From contig JAFQCH010000016.1 in the NCBI GenBank assembly GCA_017416485.1, positions 62,001 through 126,000 on the forward strand: a stretch of 64,000 bases of DNA. Direction: 5' to 3'. Shown piece after piece: positions 25,721-33,300 of the stretch (position 1 is the first letter of the stretch; the number at the start of each line of letters is the position of its first letter). A program made the position numbers and the translations under genes. Source of the stretch: Clostridia bacterium. Lineage in GTDB: Bacteria; Bacillota; Clostridia; Oscillospirales; Acutalibacteraceae. The notes beneath the pieces are model-generated. The model was not told the DNA's origin, did no database searches, and saw only the letters and a list, made by a program, of their open reading frames with translations.

Positions 25721-26098
25721 TCAGTGATGATTTCTGCGTGCGTGATTGCCGTTGCCGGCATTGTGGTGCTTTGCACTGCTGTTGCAGTTTGCATTTCTGT
25801 TGTCGCAGACACCGTTGTTGTCAGTGTCGACGAAATTGCTGTTGCAGTTTGCATTTCTGTTGTCGCAGATACCGTTGTTGTCGGTGTCGACGAAATTGCT
25901 GTTGCAGTTTGCATTTCTGTTGTCGCAGATACCGTTGTTGTCGGTGTCGACGAAATTGCTGTTGCAGTTTGCATTTCTGTTGTCGCAGATACCGTTGTTG
26001 TCAGTGTCAACGAAATTGCGTCTGCCTGCTGCAACAGCTGTGATGCAGACTGCAATAATGAGCAGAATTGAAAGAAGTACGGTGATCAGTTTTTTCAT
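25721..26098 (-). CDS. Secreted tandem-repeat protein with EF-hand-like acidic motifs
   Basis: 125 aa. Signal peptide (about residues 1-24), then four near-identical 20-residue repeats, NFVDTDNNGICDNRNANCNS, and a His/Asn-rich tail. Each repeat has D-T-D-N-N-G-x-C-D, like a calcium loop (D-x-D-x-N-G-x-x-D) of thrombospondin-3/dockerin type, plus two Cys that could pair. First gene of the sigma/anti-sigma operon, so perhaps the main target or the sensed component. Recent repeat expansion is evident from DNA identity. Not a known family. Confidence 0.75.
   Translation of the reverse strand: MKKLITVLLSILLIIAVCITAVAAGRRNFVDTDNNGICDNRNANCNSNFVDTDNNGICDNRNANCNSNFVDTDNNGICDNRNANCNSNFVDTDNNGVCDNRNANCNSSAKHHNAGNGNHARRNHH
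25784..26023. repeat. Four tandem 60-bp coding repeats
   Basis: Copies in register every 60 bp with only a few substitutions; they encode the 20-residue units of the secreted acidic protein. Confidence 0.9.
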
Positions 26099-26127
26099 GT
26101 TTTTTCCTCCATGTGTTATTTACCTGT

Positions 26128-26156
26128 AATACGATTGTGCACACGAAATCCGTTCA
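26128..26156 (-). promoter_or_regulatory. Possible ECF autoregulatory promoter
   Basis: Minus strand TGAACG (26151-26156) and CGTATT (26128-26133), 17 nt apart, upstream of the repeat-protein/sigma/anti-sigma operon; boxes resemble ECF-type -35 (GAAC) and -10 (CGT) elements. Confidence 0.4.
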
Positions 26157-26192
26157 TTTTTTTTGAAAATTTTATAAATTGTTTTCATTGAA

Positions 26193-26223
26193 AAAGCCGT
26201 ACAGGTTTATCCTGCACGGCTTT
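26193..26223 (-). terminator. Terminator of the ceramidase-like gene
   Basis: AAAGCCGT-x-CAGG loop CCTG-x-ACGGCTTT, T-rich on the minus strand. Confidence 0.75.
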
Positions 26224-26236
26224 CGATTGTCAGTTT

Positions 26237-28108
26237 TCAGCGGACGGATTCAACAAGGTCAATGAATTCACCGATGATGCTCGAAGCGGTGTGCTGCCCC
26301 ATGGAAACGAGCAGACACCATGTGTCGCTTTCAAGCGAGCCGGATTCTGCATCGTACTGATAACCTGCTACGGTGTAGTAGGGATCGGGTTCGATGTAAC
26401 CTGCAGCATCGTTCATGAGGTCACAAACGATAAGATCTTCACCGAAGTAATCACGCAGGGCAAGGTAGGGGAAGTCGGCAAGCGGAGTGCTGTCAAGCAG
26501 CAGTTCGCTCATCAGTTCGCCGGGATCCAGGAAGATCTTGACGCTGTCGCCGATTTCCATGTAACCGATTTCGGTCAGGCCGTAATAGTCACGTGTTTTC
26601 TTGTCAAAAACAAGGGTGTTGCTGGCAATGCCGGTTTTCAGAAGAACTTTTGCAACATTGTTGTCGATGGGCAGAAGAATCTGTTCCATGCGGATGTTCA
26701 TAACGGGGCTGACTTGTTCTTCTTCTACGGTTGCAAGGTTTGCATACCATACCGTGTAGTGTTCGGTGCCTGCATATTCGTTGACTTCCAGCAGGTCGCC
26801 GGTGGCTTCGTTGAGGGCAATTCTTTCATCTTCCGTCATGGTCATGGAAAGTGCAATGTAGCCCAGTTCATAACCGAAACGAACAGCACTCAGGTGGCTG
26901 GTGTGGTCAAGGTTATCGCTCGACAGACCTCTCGAGGATGTGTTTGTGCCGACGTTGCCCTGAATGAAAATGAAGTTGTAGCCTGCGTAGTTGCAAACCT
27001 TTTCCATGTAGTAAACGAAGTCAGCAGACAGCTTGGAGTCGATCTGAATGCCGTTGTCGGTGGTCAGATAGTCGTAGCTTGCGGATTCGGGATGGCAACC
27101 GAAGGTGGCAACAAGGGTCGGCTTGACGGTTTCGTCATAGGGCTTGAACACAAGGCGATACATTTCCTGGTCGCAAGCATAGGGAGGAGTGCGGTCACGC
27201 ACATAGTCAGCAATGTTGGTGCGTGCATAGAACAGATCGCCTTCAGTCATGTTTTCGCAAGCAGTGCGGATGGATTTTGCAGAACTGTCGATGATTTTAT
27301 CAAGCAGGTCTTCGTTGACACCGCTCTTGTAGTTTTCGATGTCACGGAATGTGAAACGAAGAACGTTGTTTGCAAGGGTGGAAATGGGAGCCGTCCAAAC
27401 ACCCTGGGTATCAATGCTCGAATGGGTGTGGGTTGCGGTCACATTGATGGCAATGATGCCGTACTTTTCAATTTCTTCCTGCGAAATAGCGGCACGGATC
27501 TTGCGCACGTCCGCATTGGAAATACCGATGCAGTCGATGGATGCAAAGATAACAACACCTCTGCCGTCATTCATTGCAACCGTACGCACCTTGATGTCTT
27601 CGGGAGTGCCGTCTTCTTCGGTGTAAACTTCGGTGGTGAACCAGTAGGGAATGTAGCTGCCGCGGGTATATTTGTAGCCTTCCTTGCCGAAGTCATCGGG
27701 CAGAATGGATTCGCTGGCATAACCCAAAGACCATACTGCATCTTCAGCAGGTGCACTCGGGTCGGCAAATTCTTCGCTGCCTTTGAAGAAGTTTTCGGCT
27801 TCTTCCAGATTGACTTCCGACATCTCAAGATATTCGGTGGATCTGGGCATGATAGCGGCAAGGATGCCGAACAGGAAATCATTGACAAAGAAGTTTGCAA
27901 GCCAACGCAGGAACTTTGCAAGGTTGTTCATCAGTTTGTCGCTTGCGCTGTCATCGGCAACCGTTTCGGAAGAAGCGATATAGCCTTCCAACGAAGTGAA
28001 CTGTGCATCTTCAGCGGTTTCAACTGCGCCTGCACCCACAGCCGTAACAGAGAACAGCATGCAAAGGCAAAGAACCAGCGCAATCGTTTTCTTAAAGAGT
28101 TTTTTCAC
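26237..28108 (-). CDS. Secreted neutral/alkaline ceramidase-like hydrolase
   Basis: 623 aa. Signal peptide about residues 5-29. The N-terminal domain of neutral ceramidases is recognisable from VIFASIDCIGI, the zinc-binding NVTATHTHSS (about residue 230) and FGCHPESAS. These enzymes split ceramide into sphingosine and fatty acid through a zinc site. An amphipathic helix (LMNNLAKFLRWLANFF) precedes the catalytic part. The usual C-terminal immunoglobulin-like domain is reduced. The GTG at 28108 follows GAGGAG by 8 nt; an earlier GTG at 28117 would overlap that site. Downstream of the pectate-lyase-like gene by 109 nt. Other amide or ester substrates are possible. Confidence 0.75.
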   Translation of the reverse strand: MKKLFKKTIALVLCLCMLFSVTAVGAGAVETAEDAQFTSLEGYIASSETVADDSASDKLMNNLAKFLRWLANFFVNDFLFGILAAIMPRSTEYLEMSEVNLEEAENFFKGSEEFADPSAPAEDAVWSLGYASESILPDDFGKEGYKYTRGSYIPYWFTTEVYTEEDGTPEDIKVRTVAMNDGRGVVIFASIDCIGISNADVRKIRAAISQEEIEKYGIIAINVTATHTHSSIDTQGVWTAPISTLANNVLRFTFRDIENYKSGVNEDLLDKIIDSSAKSIRTACENMTEGDLFYARTNIADYVRDRTPPYACDQEMYRLVFKPYDETVKPTLVATFGCHPESASYDYLTTDNGIQIDSKLSADFVYYMEKVCNYAGYNFIFIQGNVGTNTSSRGLSSDNLDHTSHLSAVRFGYELGYIALSMTMTEDERIALNEATGDLLEVNEYAGTEHYTVWYANLATVEEEQVSPVMNIRMEQILLPIDNNVAKVLLKTGIASNTLVFDKKTRDYYGLTEIGYMEIGDSVKIFLDPGELMSELLLDSTPLADFPYLALRDYFGEDLIVCDLMNDAAGYIEPDPYYTVAGYQYDAESGSLESDTWCLLVSMGQHTASSIIGEFIDLVESVR

Positions 28109-28217
28109 AAAAAACACTCCTCTTTCATAATAATTAAAATCATTATATCATAAGCATAATTTTTTGGCAAGATGTTACAATAAAAATTTACAAACAAAAA
28201 AACAATCTGCCATCCGG

Positions 28218-30485
28218 TTATGCCTGTCTGATTTTTGTCCATGTGTTGCCGAAGAATGTCAGCATTTTTGCAAAGAAGTTCTTGAGCGCAAACCACACCT
28301 TATCGGTGCCGCTGTACTGCACATTTTCGGTGATGTTCGGTTCCTTGTAGAACAGGTCGACCGAAAGGCGGTTGAAAATACGTGCAACGGTTTTGCCGTC
28401 GGTGCTGTAGGACTTGCCTGCACCGTCCTGACCGTCGCTTGTGGAACGCATGGAGTTGATTGCGGTCACTTCACCGCCTGTCAGCTCCAGCATGCTCTGC
28501 GTTTTGCCCTGTCCGTCACAGCCGAAGTTGACGGCAAGGCATTCGCTGTCAACACTTTCCATAAAGCAGCTGCCGCCGTAAATGAAGCAGTTGAGCACCG
28601 TTGCCTGTGAATTGTTCAGACGGATATAAGAGCAGGTTTTGCGAAGGATCGGGTCAAACAGATGGGTAAACAGCTTGTCCTCCGTCAGCCAGTTCTGCAT
28701 TTCGGGAATGTCGGTATACGCATAGCCGTTTCGGGGGATGTTGTTGGCATTGGCAAGACTGCCTTCGAGCCACACACCGGTGCTGTTGTCGATTCTGAAC
28801 ATGGCGGTGTAGCAGCAGCCGATGAGCTTGTCGGAAAAGAAGCCGCTGCAGTTCTGCACCTGCACACCCACACTTGCAAGATTGACATTGCTGTTGACCA
28901 CATAGCAGTCATCAGCCGACACAAGCATGGCAGGGGTGGTGGGATTGTAGTTGCCGCTTTCACCGAACTGTGTCGGATTGTTTTTTACATAGACAATGCG
29001 GATGGCATTGACACCTGCATTGTCACCTGTAAGGGTGATGAGTGCATCGTCCGTTTCATTATAGCCGTAATAAGCAAGCAGCTGTGTGCCCTTGACTGCA
29101 CCATGCTGGTCACGGGTTGCAACACTGCCGCTTCCGCGAAGTTCAACACCGGCAGGAATGGTCAGCGGATTATCAAGACGATACATACCTGCAGGCAGAT
29201 AGCACACACCGCCGCCGGTCAGCGAATCCATTGCCTTCTGAATGGCAGAAGATGCATCCGTGTGACCGGTTTTGTCAGCCTGCACCACGGCAAGATTGGC
29301 AACGGGTTTGGTATAGGTCTTGCTGTAATCAACGGCAAAGTCCGACAGATCTGTCATTTTGTCATGCTTCATGTTTTTTGCTTTGACCTTGCCGTCCACT
29401 TCGGTTTCGGTCAGCACAAGGGCAGCATTGTCGGGGTCATAGATTGCATATTCACTGCCGCTGATTCTGCCTCTGCCCACGGCAATGCCCCAGCTTTTTT
29501 CGCGGACATAAATGGTGTCTTCGGGGGCATACAGACCGAAGTTACAGCGGTCGATATAAAGGTCATAGAAGGTGCCCGAAAAGTAAACACGCATACCGTG
29601 GTCAAACAGAATGCCGTAGTCGCAGTCGCTGATGTGAATATTGGCATACTGCGGCCATTCAAGGTCTCCGATGAGCAGCCCCACGGTGTTCTGACGGGTG
29701 TAAGCAGCAAGCGCATCTGCATCGGGTGCATTGTACTCTGCACCGGCGGAAGCCCAGTAAACGGGTGAAATGAAAACATTCTTGTAGGTGTCCACATCGG
29801 CGGAATTGTAGCTTGCAATGCCCTCACACAGCACGGTGGCATGGAAATTGTCCACCGTGAGCATCTCATGGCATTCGTAAATTTCATTTCTCGTCTGCGC
29901 GCATGCACCGATTCCGCGGTAGGAATTGAGCAGGGTCACATTGACAATGCTTTGCAGCATATAGGATGCACCGTTGCCGTTTACATAAAAGGTGTACGGA
30001 TATGCAACGGGATTTTCAATGCTCTGGTTGGGGTAAAAAACAGTCAGTCCCACGGCACCGGCACTGCCGCCGACAGTGAACAGACCGGGACTCAACGCTT
30101 CGTCTGACGGCACATCGGCAAGAATGACCGTACCGTAGGCATTGCCGTAAACGGTCGGGTCAGCCCAGTCGCCGTGCACCGTGACAAAGGGAAGAATATT
30201 GACATTGCCCGTCAGACGGTATGTGCCGACAGGCAGAAACACCGTGCCGCCACCGTTTGCATACACATCGGCAATGGCATTGTTGAGAATGGCGGTCACA
30301 TCCTGTGTGCCGGTATTGTCGGCATTGTACGGCGCTTCGGTCAGAATGACATCCGCAATCACGACATCCTCGGTCGGATAGATCGTTTCAACAATGCACG
30401 GCTGTTGCGTTTGCGCAAAAGCACAGACGGAGAAACAGGAAAATGCAAAGAGAACTGCAAGCAGCAGGCTGATGGTCTTTTTCAT
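28218..30485 (-). CDS. Secreted protein with two pectate-lyase-3-type beta-helix domains
   Basis: 755 aa. Signal peptide about residues 1-25. Two copies of the Pectate_lyase_3 opening: DVTAILNNAIADVYANGGGT with FLPVGTYRLTG (about residue 62-92), and ASSAIQKAMDSLTGGGVCYL (about 415-435), each followed by beta-helix coils. The tandem arrangement is like GH55/phage-tail-like beta-helices. The C-terminus is an amphipathic helix, FALKNFFAKMLTFFGNTW. Likely a polysaccharide lyase or hydrolase acting outside the cell. The nearest family number cannot be fixed by eye. Confidence 0.75.
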   Translation of the reverse strand: MKKTISLLLAVLFAFSCFSVCAFAQTQQPCIVETIYPTEDVVIADVILTEAPYNADNTGTQDVTAILNNAIADVYANGGGTVFLPVGTYRLTGNVNILPFVTVHGDWADPTVYGNAYGTVILADVPSDEALSPGLFTVGGSAGAVGLTVFYPNQSIENPVAYPYTFYVNGNGASYMLQSIVNVTLLNSYRGIGACAQTRNEIYECHEMLTVDNFHATVLCEGIASYNSADVDTYKNVFISPVYWASAGAEYNAPDADALAAYTRQNTVGLLIGDLEWPQYANIHISDCDYGILFDHGMRVYFSGTFYDLYIDRCNFGLYAPEDTIYVREKSWGIAVGRGRISGSEYAIYDPDNAALVLTETEVDGKVKAKNMKHDKMTDLSDFAVDYSKTYTKPVANLAVVQADKTGHTDASSAIQKAMDSLTGGGVCYLPAGMYRLDNPLTIPAGVELRGSGSVATRDQHGAVKGTQLLAYYGYNETDDALITLTGDNAGVNAIRIVYVKNNPTQFGESGNYNPTTPAMLVSADDCYVVNSNVNLASVGVQVQNCSGFFSDKLIGCCYTAMFRIDNSTGVWLEGSLANANNIPRNGYAYTDIPEMQNWLTEDKLFTHLFDPILRKTCSYIRLNNSQATVLNCFIYGGSCFMESVDSECLAVNFGCDGQGKTQSMLELTGGEVTAINSMRSTSDGQDGAGKSYSTDGKTVARIFNRLSVDLFYKEPNITENVQYSGTDKVWFALKNFFAKMLTFFGNTWTKIRQA

Positions 30486-30515
30486 AAAGCAACCTCCCGG
30501 GTATGGATTTATTTT

Positions 30516-30550
30516 GTCAAAAACCGGATCATTGCGCAGAATGACCCGGT
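30516..30550 (-). terminator. Terminator of glyQS
   Basis: Minus strand ACCGGGTCATT-CTGCGC-AATGATCCGGT then TTTTTGAC. Confidence 0.85.
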
Positions 30551-30559
30551 GAAAATGAT

Positions 30560-31942
30560 TTAAAATTCGATTTTGTCGGCAAAGTATGCTTCGAGCTCGG
30601 CGATGGGCAGACGGATCTGTTCCATGGAATCGCGTTCGCGGACGGTGACGCAGCCGTCTTCCTCGCTGTCAAAGTCGTAGGTGACACACCACGGCGTGCC
30701 GATTTCGTCCTGACGGCGGTAGCGCTTGCCGATGGAGCCGGTTTCGTCATAGTCGCACATCAGTTTCTTGGAAAGCATGTCACAGACCTTGCCTGCGCCT
30801 TCCGCCAATTTCTTGGAAAGGGGAAGAACAGCGACCTTGATGGGAGCAACGGCGGGGCTCAGGTGCAGAACCACACGCACGTCGTTCTTTTCGGGATCGA
30901 CAACTTCTTCGTCGTATGCTTCGCAGAGAAGGGCAAGGACGGTTCTGTCCAGTCCGTAGGTGGATTCGATGATGTAAGGCACATACTTTTCGTTGGTTTC
31001 GGGATCAAGATATTCCATCTTTGCGCCCGAATATTCGCTGTGACGCTTAAGGTCGAAGTCGGTACGGTTGTGAGTGCCGTTGATTTCGCCCCAGCCGAAC
31101 GGGAACAGGAATTCGATGTCGCAGGCAGCCTTTGCATAGTGTGCAAGCTTTTCGTGGTCGTGGAAACGCAGATGTTCTGCGGGAATGCCGAGATCCATGT
31201 AATACTGTCTGCCGTATTCCTTGAAATAATCATACAGATCGGCATCCGTGCCTTCCTTGCAGAAGGTCTGGAATTCCATCTGTTCGAATTCGATGGTGCG
31301 GAAGGTGAAGTTGCCGGGGGTGATTTCGTTGCGGAAAGCCTTACCGATCTGACCGATGCTGAACGGCAGCTTTGCACGCATGGAGCGCTGCACGTTGAGG
31401 AAGTTTACGTATTCACCCTGTGCGTTTTCGGGGCGCAGATAAATGACGGATTTGGAGTCGTTTGTGACACCTCTGAATGTCTGGAACATGAGGTTGAATT
31501 CGCGGATATCCGTGAAATTGCACTTGCCGCAGTTTGGGCAGGGAATGTTGTGCGAAACGATGAAATCATACATTTCGGGCTTGGTCATGCCGTCTGCGTG
31601 TGCTTCGGGGTCGAATGCTTCAATCAGGTTGTCGGCTCTGTGGCGCATTTTGCATTCTTTGCAGTCAAGCAGCGGGTCGGAGAAGCTCTGCACGTGGCCG
31701 CTGGCTTCCCATACTCTGGGGTGCATCAAAATGTCGGCGTCCACTTCAAAGCTGTTTCTGCGTTCCTGAATAAAACGCTTGCGCCATGTGTCTTTAACAT
31801 TGTTCTTGAGTCTTGTGCCCAAGGGGCCGTAGTCCCATGTGTTTGCAAGGCCGCCGTAAATGTCGGAGCCGGGGAATATAAAGCCTCTGCCTTTGCAGAG
31901 ATTCACGATTTTTTCCATGGATTTTTCGTTGTTGGGAATCAT
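30560..31942 (-). CDS. glyQS: Glycyl-tRNA synthetase, alpha2 type
   Basis: 460 aa. Class II enzyme charging tRNA-Gly. Motif 1/2/3 landmarks: GRGFIFPGSDIYGG then W-D-Y-G-P-L-G, QIGKAFRNEITP (motif 2) and GLDRTVLALL (motif 3), with an anticodon-binding C-terminal domain. The ATG at 31942 was preferred because GGAGGT lies just upstream; an ATG 12 nt earlier overlaps that site. Its leader is short and has no T-box. Confidence 0.95.
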   Translation of the reverse strand: MIPNNEKSMEKIVNLCKGRGFIFPGSDIYGGLANTWDYGPLGTRLKNNVKDTWRKRFIQERRNSFEVDADILMHPRVWEASGHVQSFSDPLLDCKECKMRHRADNLIEAFDPEAHADGMTKPEMYDFIVSHNIPCPNCGKCNFTDIREFNLMFQTFRGVTNDSKSVIYLRPENAQGEYVNFLNVQRSMRAKLPFSIGQIGKAFRNEITPGNFTFRTIEFEQMEFQTFCKEGTDADLYDYFKEYGRQYYMDLGIPAEHLRFHDHEKLAHYAKAACDIEFLFPFGWGEINGTHNRTDFDLKRHSEYSGAKMEYLDPETNEKYVPYIIESTYGLDRTVLALLCEAYDEEVVDPEKNDVRVVLHLSPAVAPIKVAVLPLSKKLAEGAGKVCDMLSKKLMCDYDETGSIGKRYRRQDEIGTPWCVTYDFDSEEDGCVTVRERDSMEQIRLPIAELEAYFADKIEF

Positions 31943-31984
31943 GGTAACCTCCATATATATAAATGTATTTTTAAACTACATCTT

Positions 31985-32013
31985 AAGATACCCTATTTTC
32001 GCTTTGCTGTCAA
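31985..32013 (-). promoter_or_regulatory. Promoter of glyQS
   Basis: Minus strand TTGACA (32008-32013), 17 nt, TATCTT (31985-31990). Confidence 0.75.
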
Positions 32014-32073
32014 GAGAAAACCGATTGAATATTAGGTTTATTTTAAGTTAAATGTGTTAAAAAGAATTCAGCA

Positions 32074-32102
32074 TTGACAACAGTGTCACTTGTGCGTATA
32101 AT
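32074..32102 (+). promoter_or_regulatory. Consensus promoter of the dockerin protein gene
   Basis: TTGACA (32074-32079), exactly 17 nt, TATAAT (32097-32102). Confidence 0.9.
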
Positions 32103-32132
32103 TTATCTATTACTTTGAGAGGGTTTTTTACT

Positions 32133-33089
32133 ATGAAAAAGTTTTTGAGCATTCTTTTGTGTGCAATTCTGCTTGTCGGCAGTGCTTTCACCGGCACGGC
32201 AACCCATGTTTTGTATGGTGACATAGACGATGACGGCATTATTTCTGCCGGCGATGCCCGTCTTGCGCTGCGTAATTCGGTCGGACTTGAAGAATTAACC
32301 GCAAATGAACTTCTGCTTGCTGATGTAGACGGCGACGGAATTGTTACTGCCGGTGATGCCCGTTCGATTCTGCGCGGCTCGGTCGGTCTTGATAATACCA
32401 ACAACTTCGGCATCAAGGGTTCGCAGATTTTTATGAGTGGTAACTTTGTGATGTCGGCAGTGATTGATGAAGAATCGGGCACAAAATTCACCATTGCCCA
32501 AACCGAAAATTCTTCTTATATGGAAGCAACCATGGACATTGATATGTCTGACGGCGCTACCAACACCGGCAAACCCGTCCGTATCGGTTTTCTGACGATT
32601 CATGAGGGCAACCAAGAAGGTGTTTATTGGGTGCTTCCCGATGACACACCTGTCAGTTACCTTAAGATCGATGCAAAAGTAACCGAAAATATGGGCATTG
32701 ATGCAGATATGTTCAAAGAACTGATTCCGCAGATCATGACCCCGCAGATCGGCCGCACCCCGGATGAACAGATCGTTGTTAATATCAACGGCTATAACTA
32801 CAATCGTTGGGTCTATGAAAACGAAGACGGTTCTTCGATTGCCCATGATATGAGTGGTGTTAACCTGGAATATATCCGCACTTTTGATGCAGACGGAAAT
32901 GAAACATCCGTTATGCGTGTCAACTCCATTTCCCGTGATTTTGAAACGTATCACCACAGAATTTCGGGTATGCTCTTTGCTTCAAAAGAAGGCGATGCGG
33001 AAGATGATATCGGCTATATCACCACTTTCCTGATGCGCTTTGCTGCTCTTGCAAACATTCCGCTTGATGATGAAGATTTGCCCGTTTAA
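32133..33089 (+). CDS. Secreted protein with N-terminal dockerin-like domain
   Basis: 318 aa. Signal peptide (about residues 1-23), then two calcium-binding half-repeats directly after it: GDIDDDGIISAGDARLALRN and ADVDGDGIVTAGDARSILRG, a complete type-I dockerin pattern. The remaining 240 residues look beta-rich and lipoprotein-like (LppX/LolA type) without recognisable catalytic motifs. ATG follows GAGAGGG. Dockerins bind cohesins; none is visible here, so the partner lies elsewhere or the module has another role. Confidence 0.78.
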   Translation: MKKFLSILLCAILLVGSAFTGTATHVLYGDIDDDGIISAGDARLALRNSVGLEELTANELLLADVDGDGIVTAGDARSILRGSVGLDNTNNFGIKGSQIFMSGNFVMSAVIDEESGTKFTIAQTENSSYMEATMDIDMSDGATNTGKPVRIGFLTIHEGNQEGVYWVLPDDTPVSYLKIDAKVTENMGIDADMFKELIPQIMTPQIGRTPDEQIVVNINGYNYNRWVYENEDGSSIAHDMSGVNLEYIRTFDADGNETSVMRVNSISRDFETYHHRISGMLFASKEGDAEDDIGYITTFLMRFAALANIPLDDEDLPV

Positions 33090-33122
33090 TTTGCATTTTT
33101 CTGCGAAATAAAATAAAACAAC

Positions 33123-33160
33123 AAAAGGCTTGCATCGGAAAATTCCTTTGCAGGTCTTTT
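33123..33160 (+). terminator. Probable terminator
   Basis: AAAAGGCTTGCA pairs with TGCAGGTCTTTT (two G-U pairs) followed by TT. Confidence 0.55.
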
Positions 33161-33300
33161 TTGAACAGAATTGTGTTTTTCGTCACAATTTTGCAACAAT
33201 CAGCACAAAATTAAAGAAAATTATTTACAATTCAGACAAACAGGACAAAAAAATATTTATTAAAGTATTTTATATAAGAAAGTAAAATGAGGTGTTTGTT

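Noticed and set aside
25784..26023. Possible CRISPR array from regularly spaced repeats.
   Set aside because: The four 60-bp units are contiguous with no unique spacers and lie in frame in a secreted repeat protein.
31943..32060. T-box riboswitch before glyQS.
   Set aside because: The leader from the predicted promoter is under 50 nt, with no stem I, no antiterminator and no T-box-like motif.
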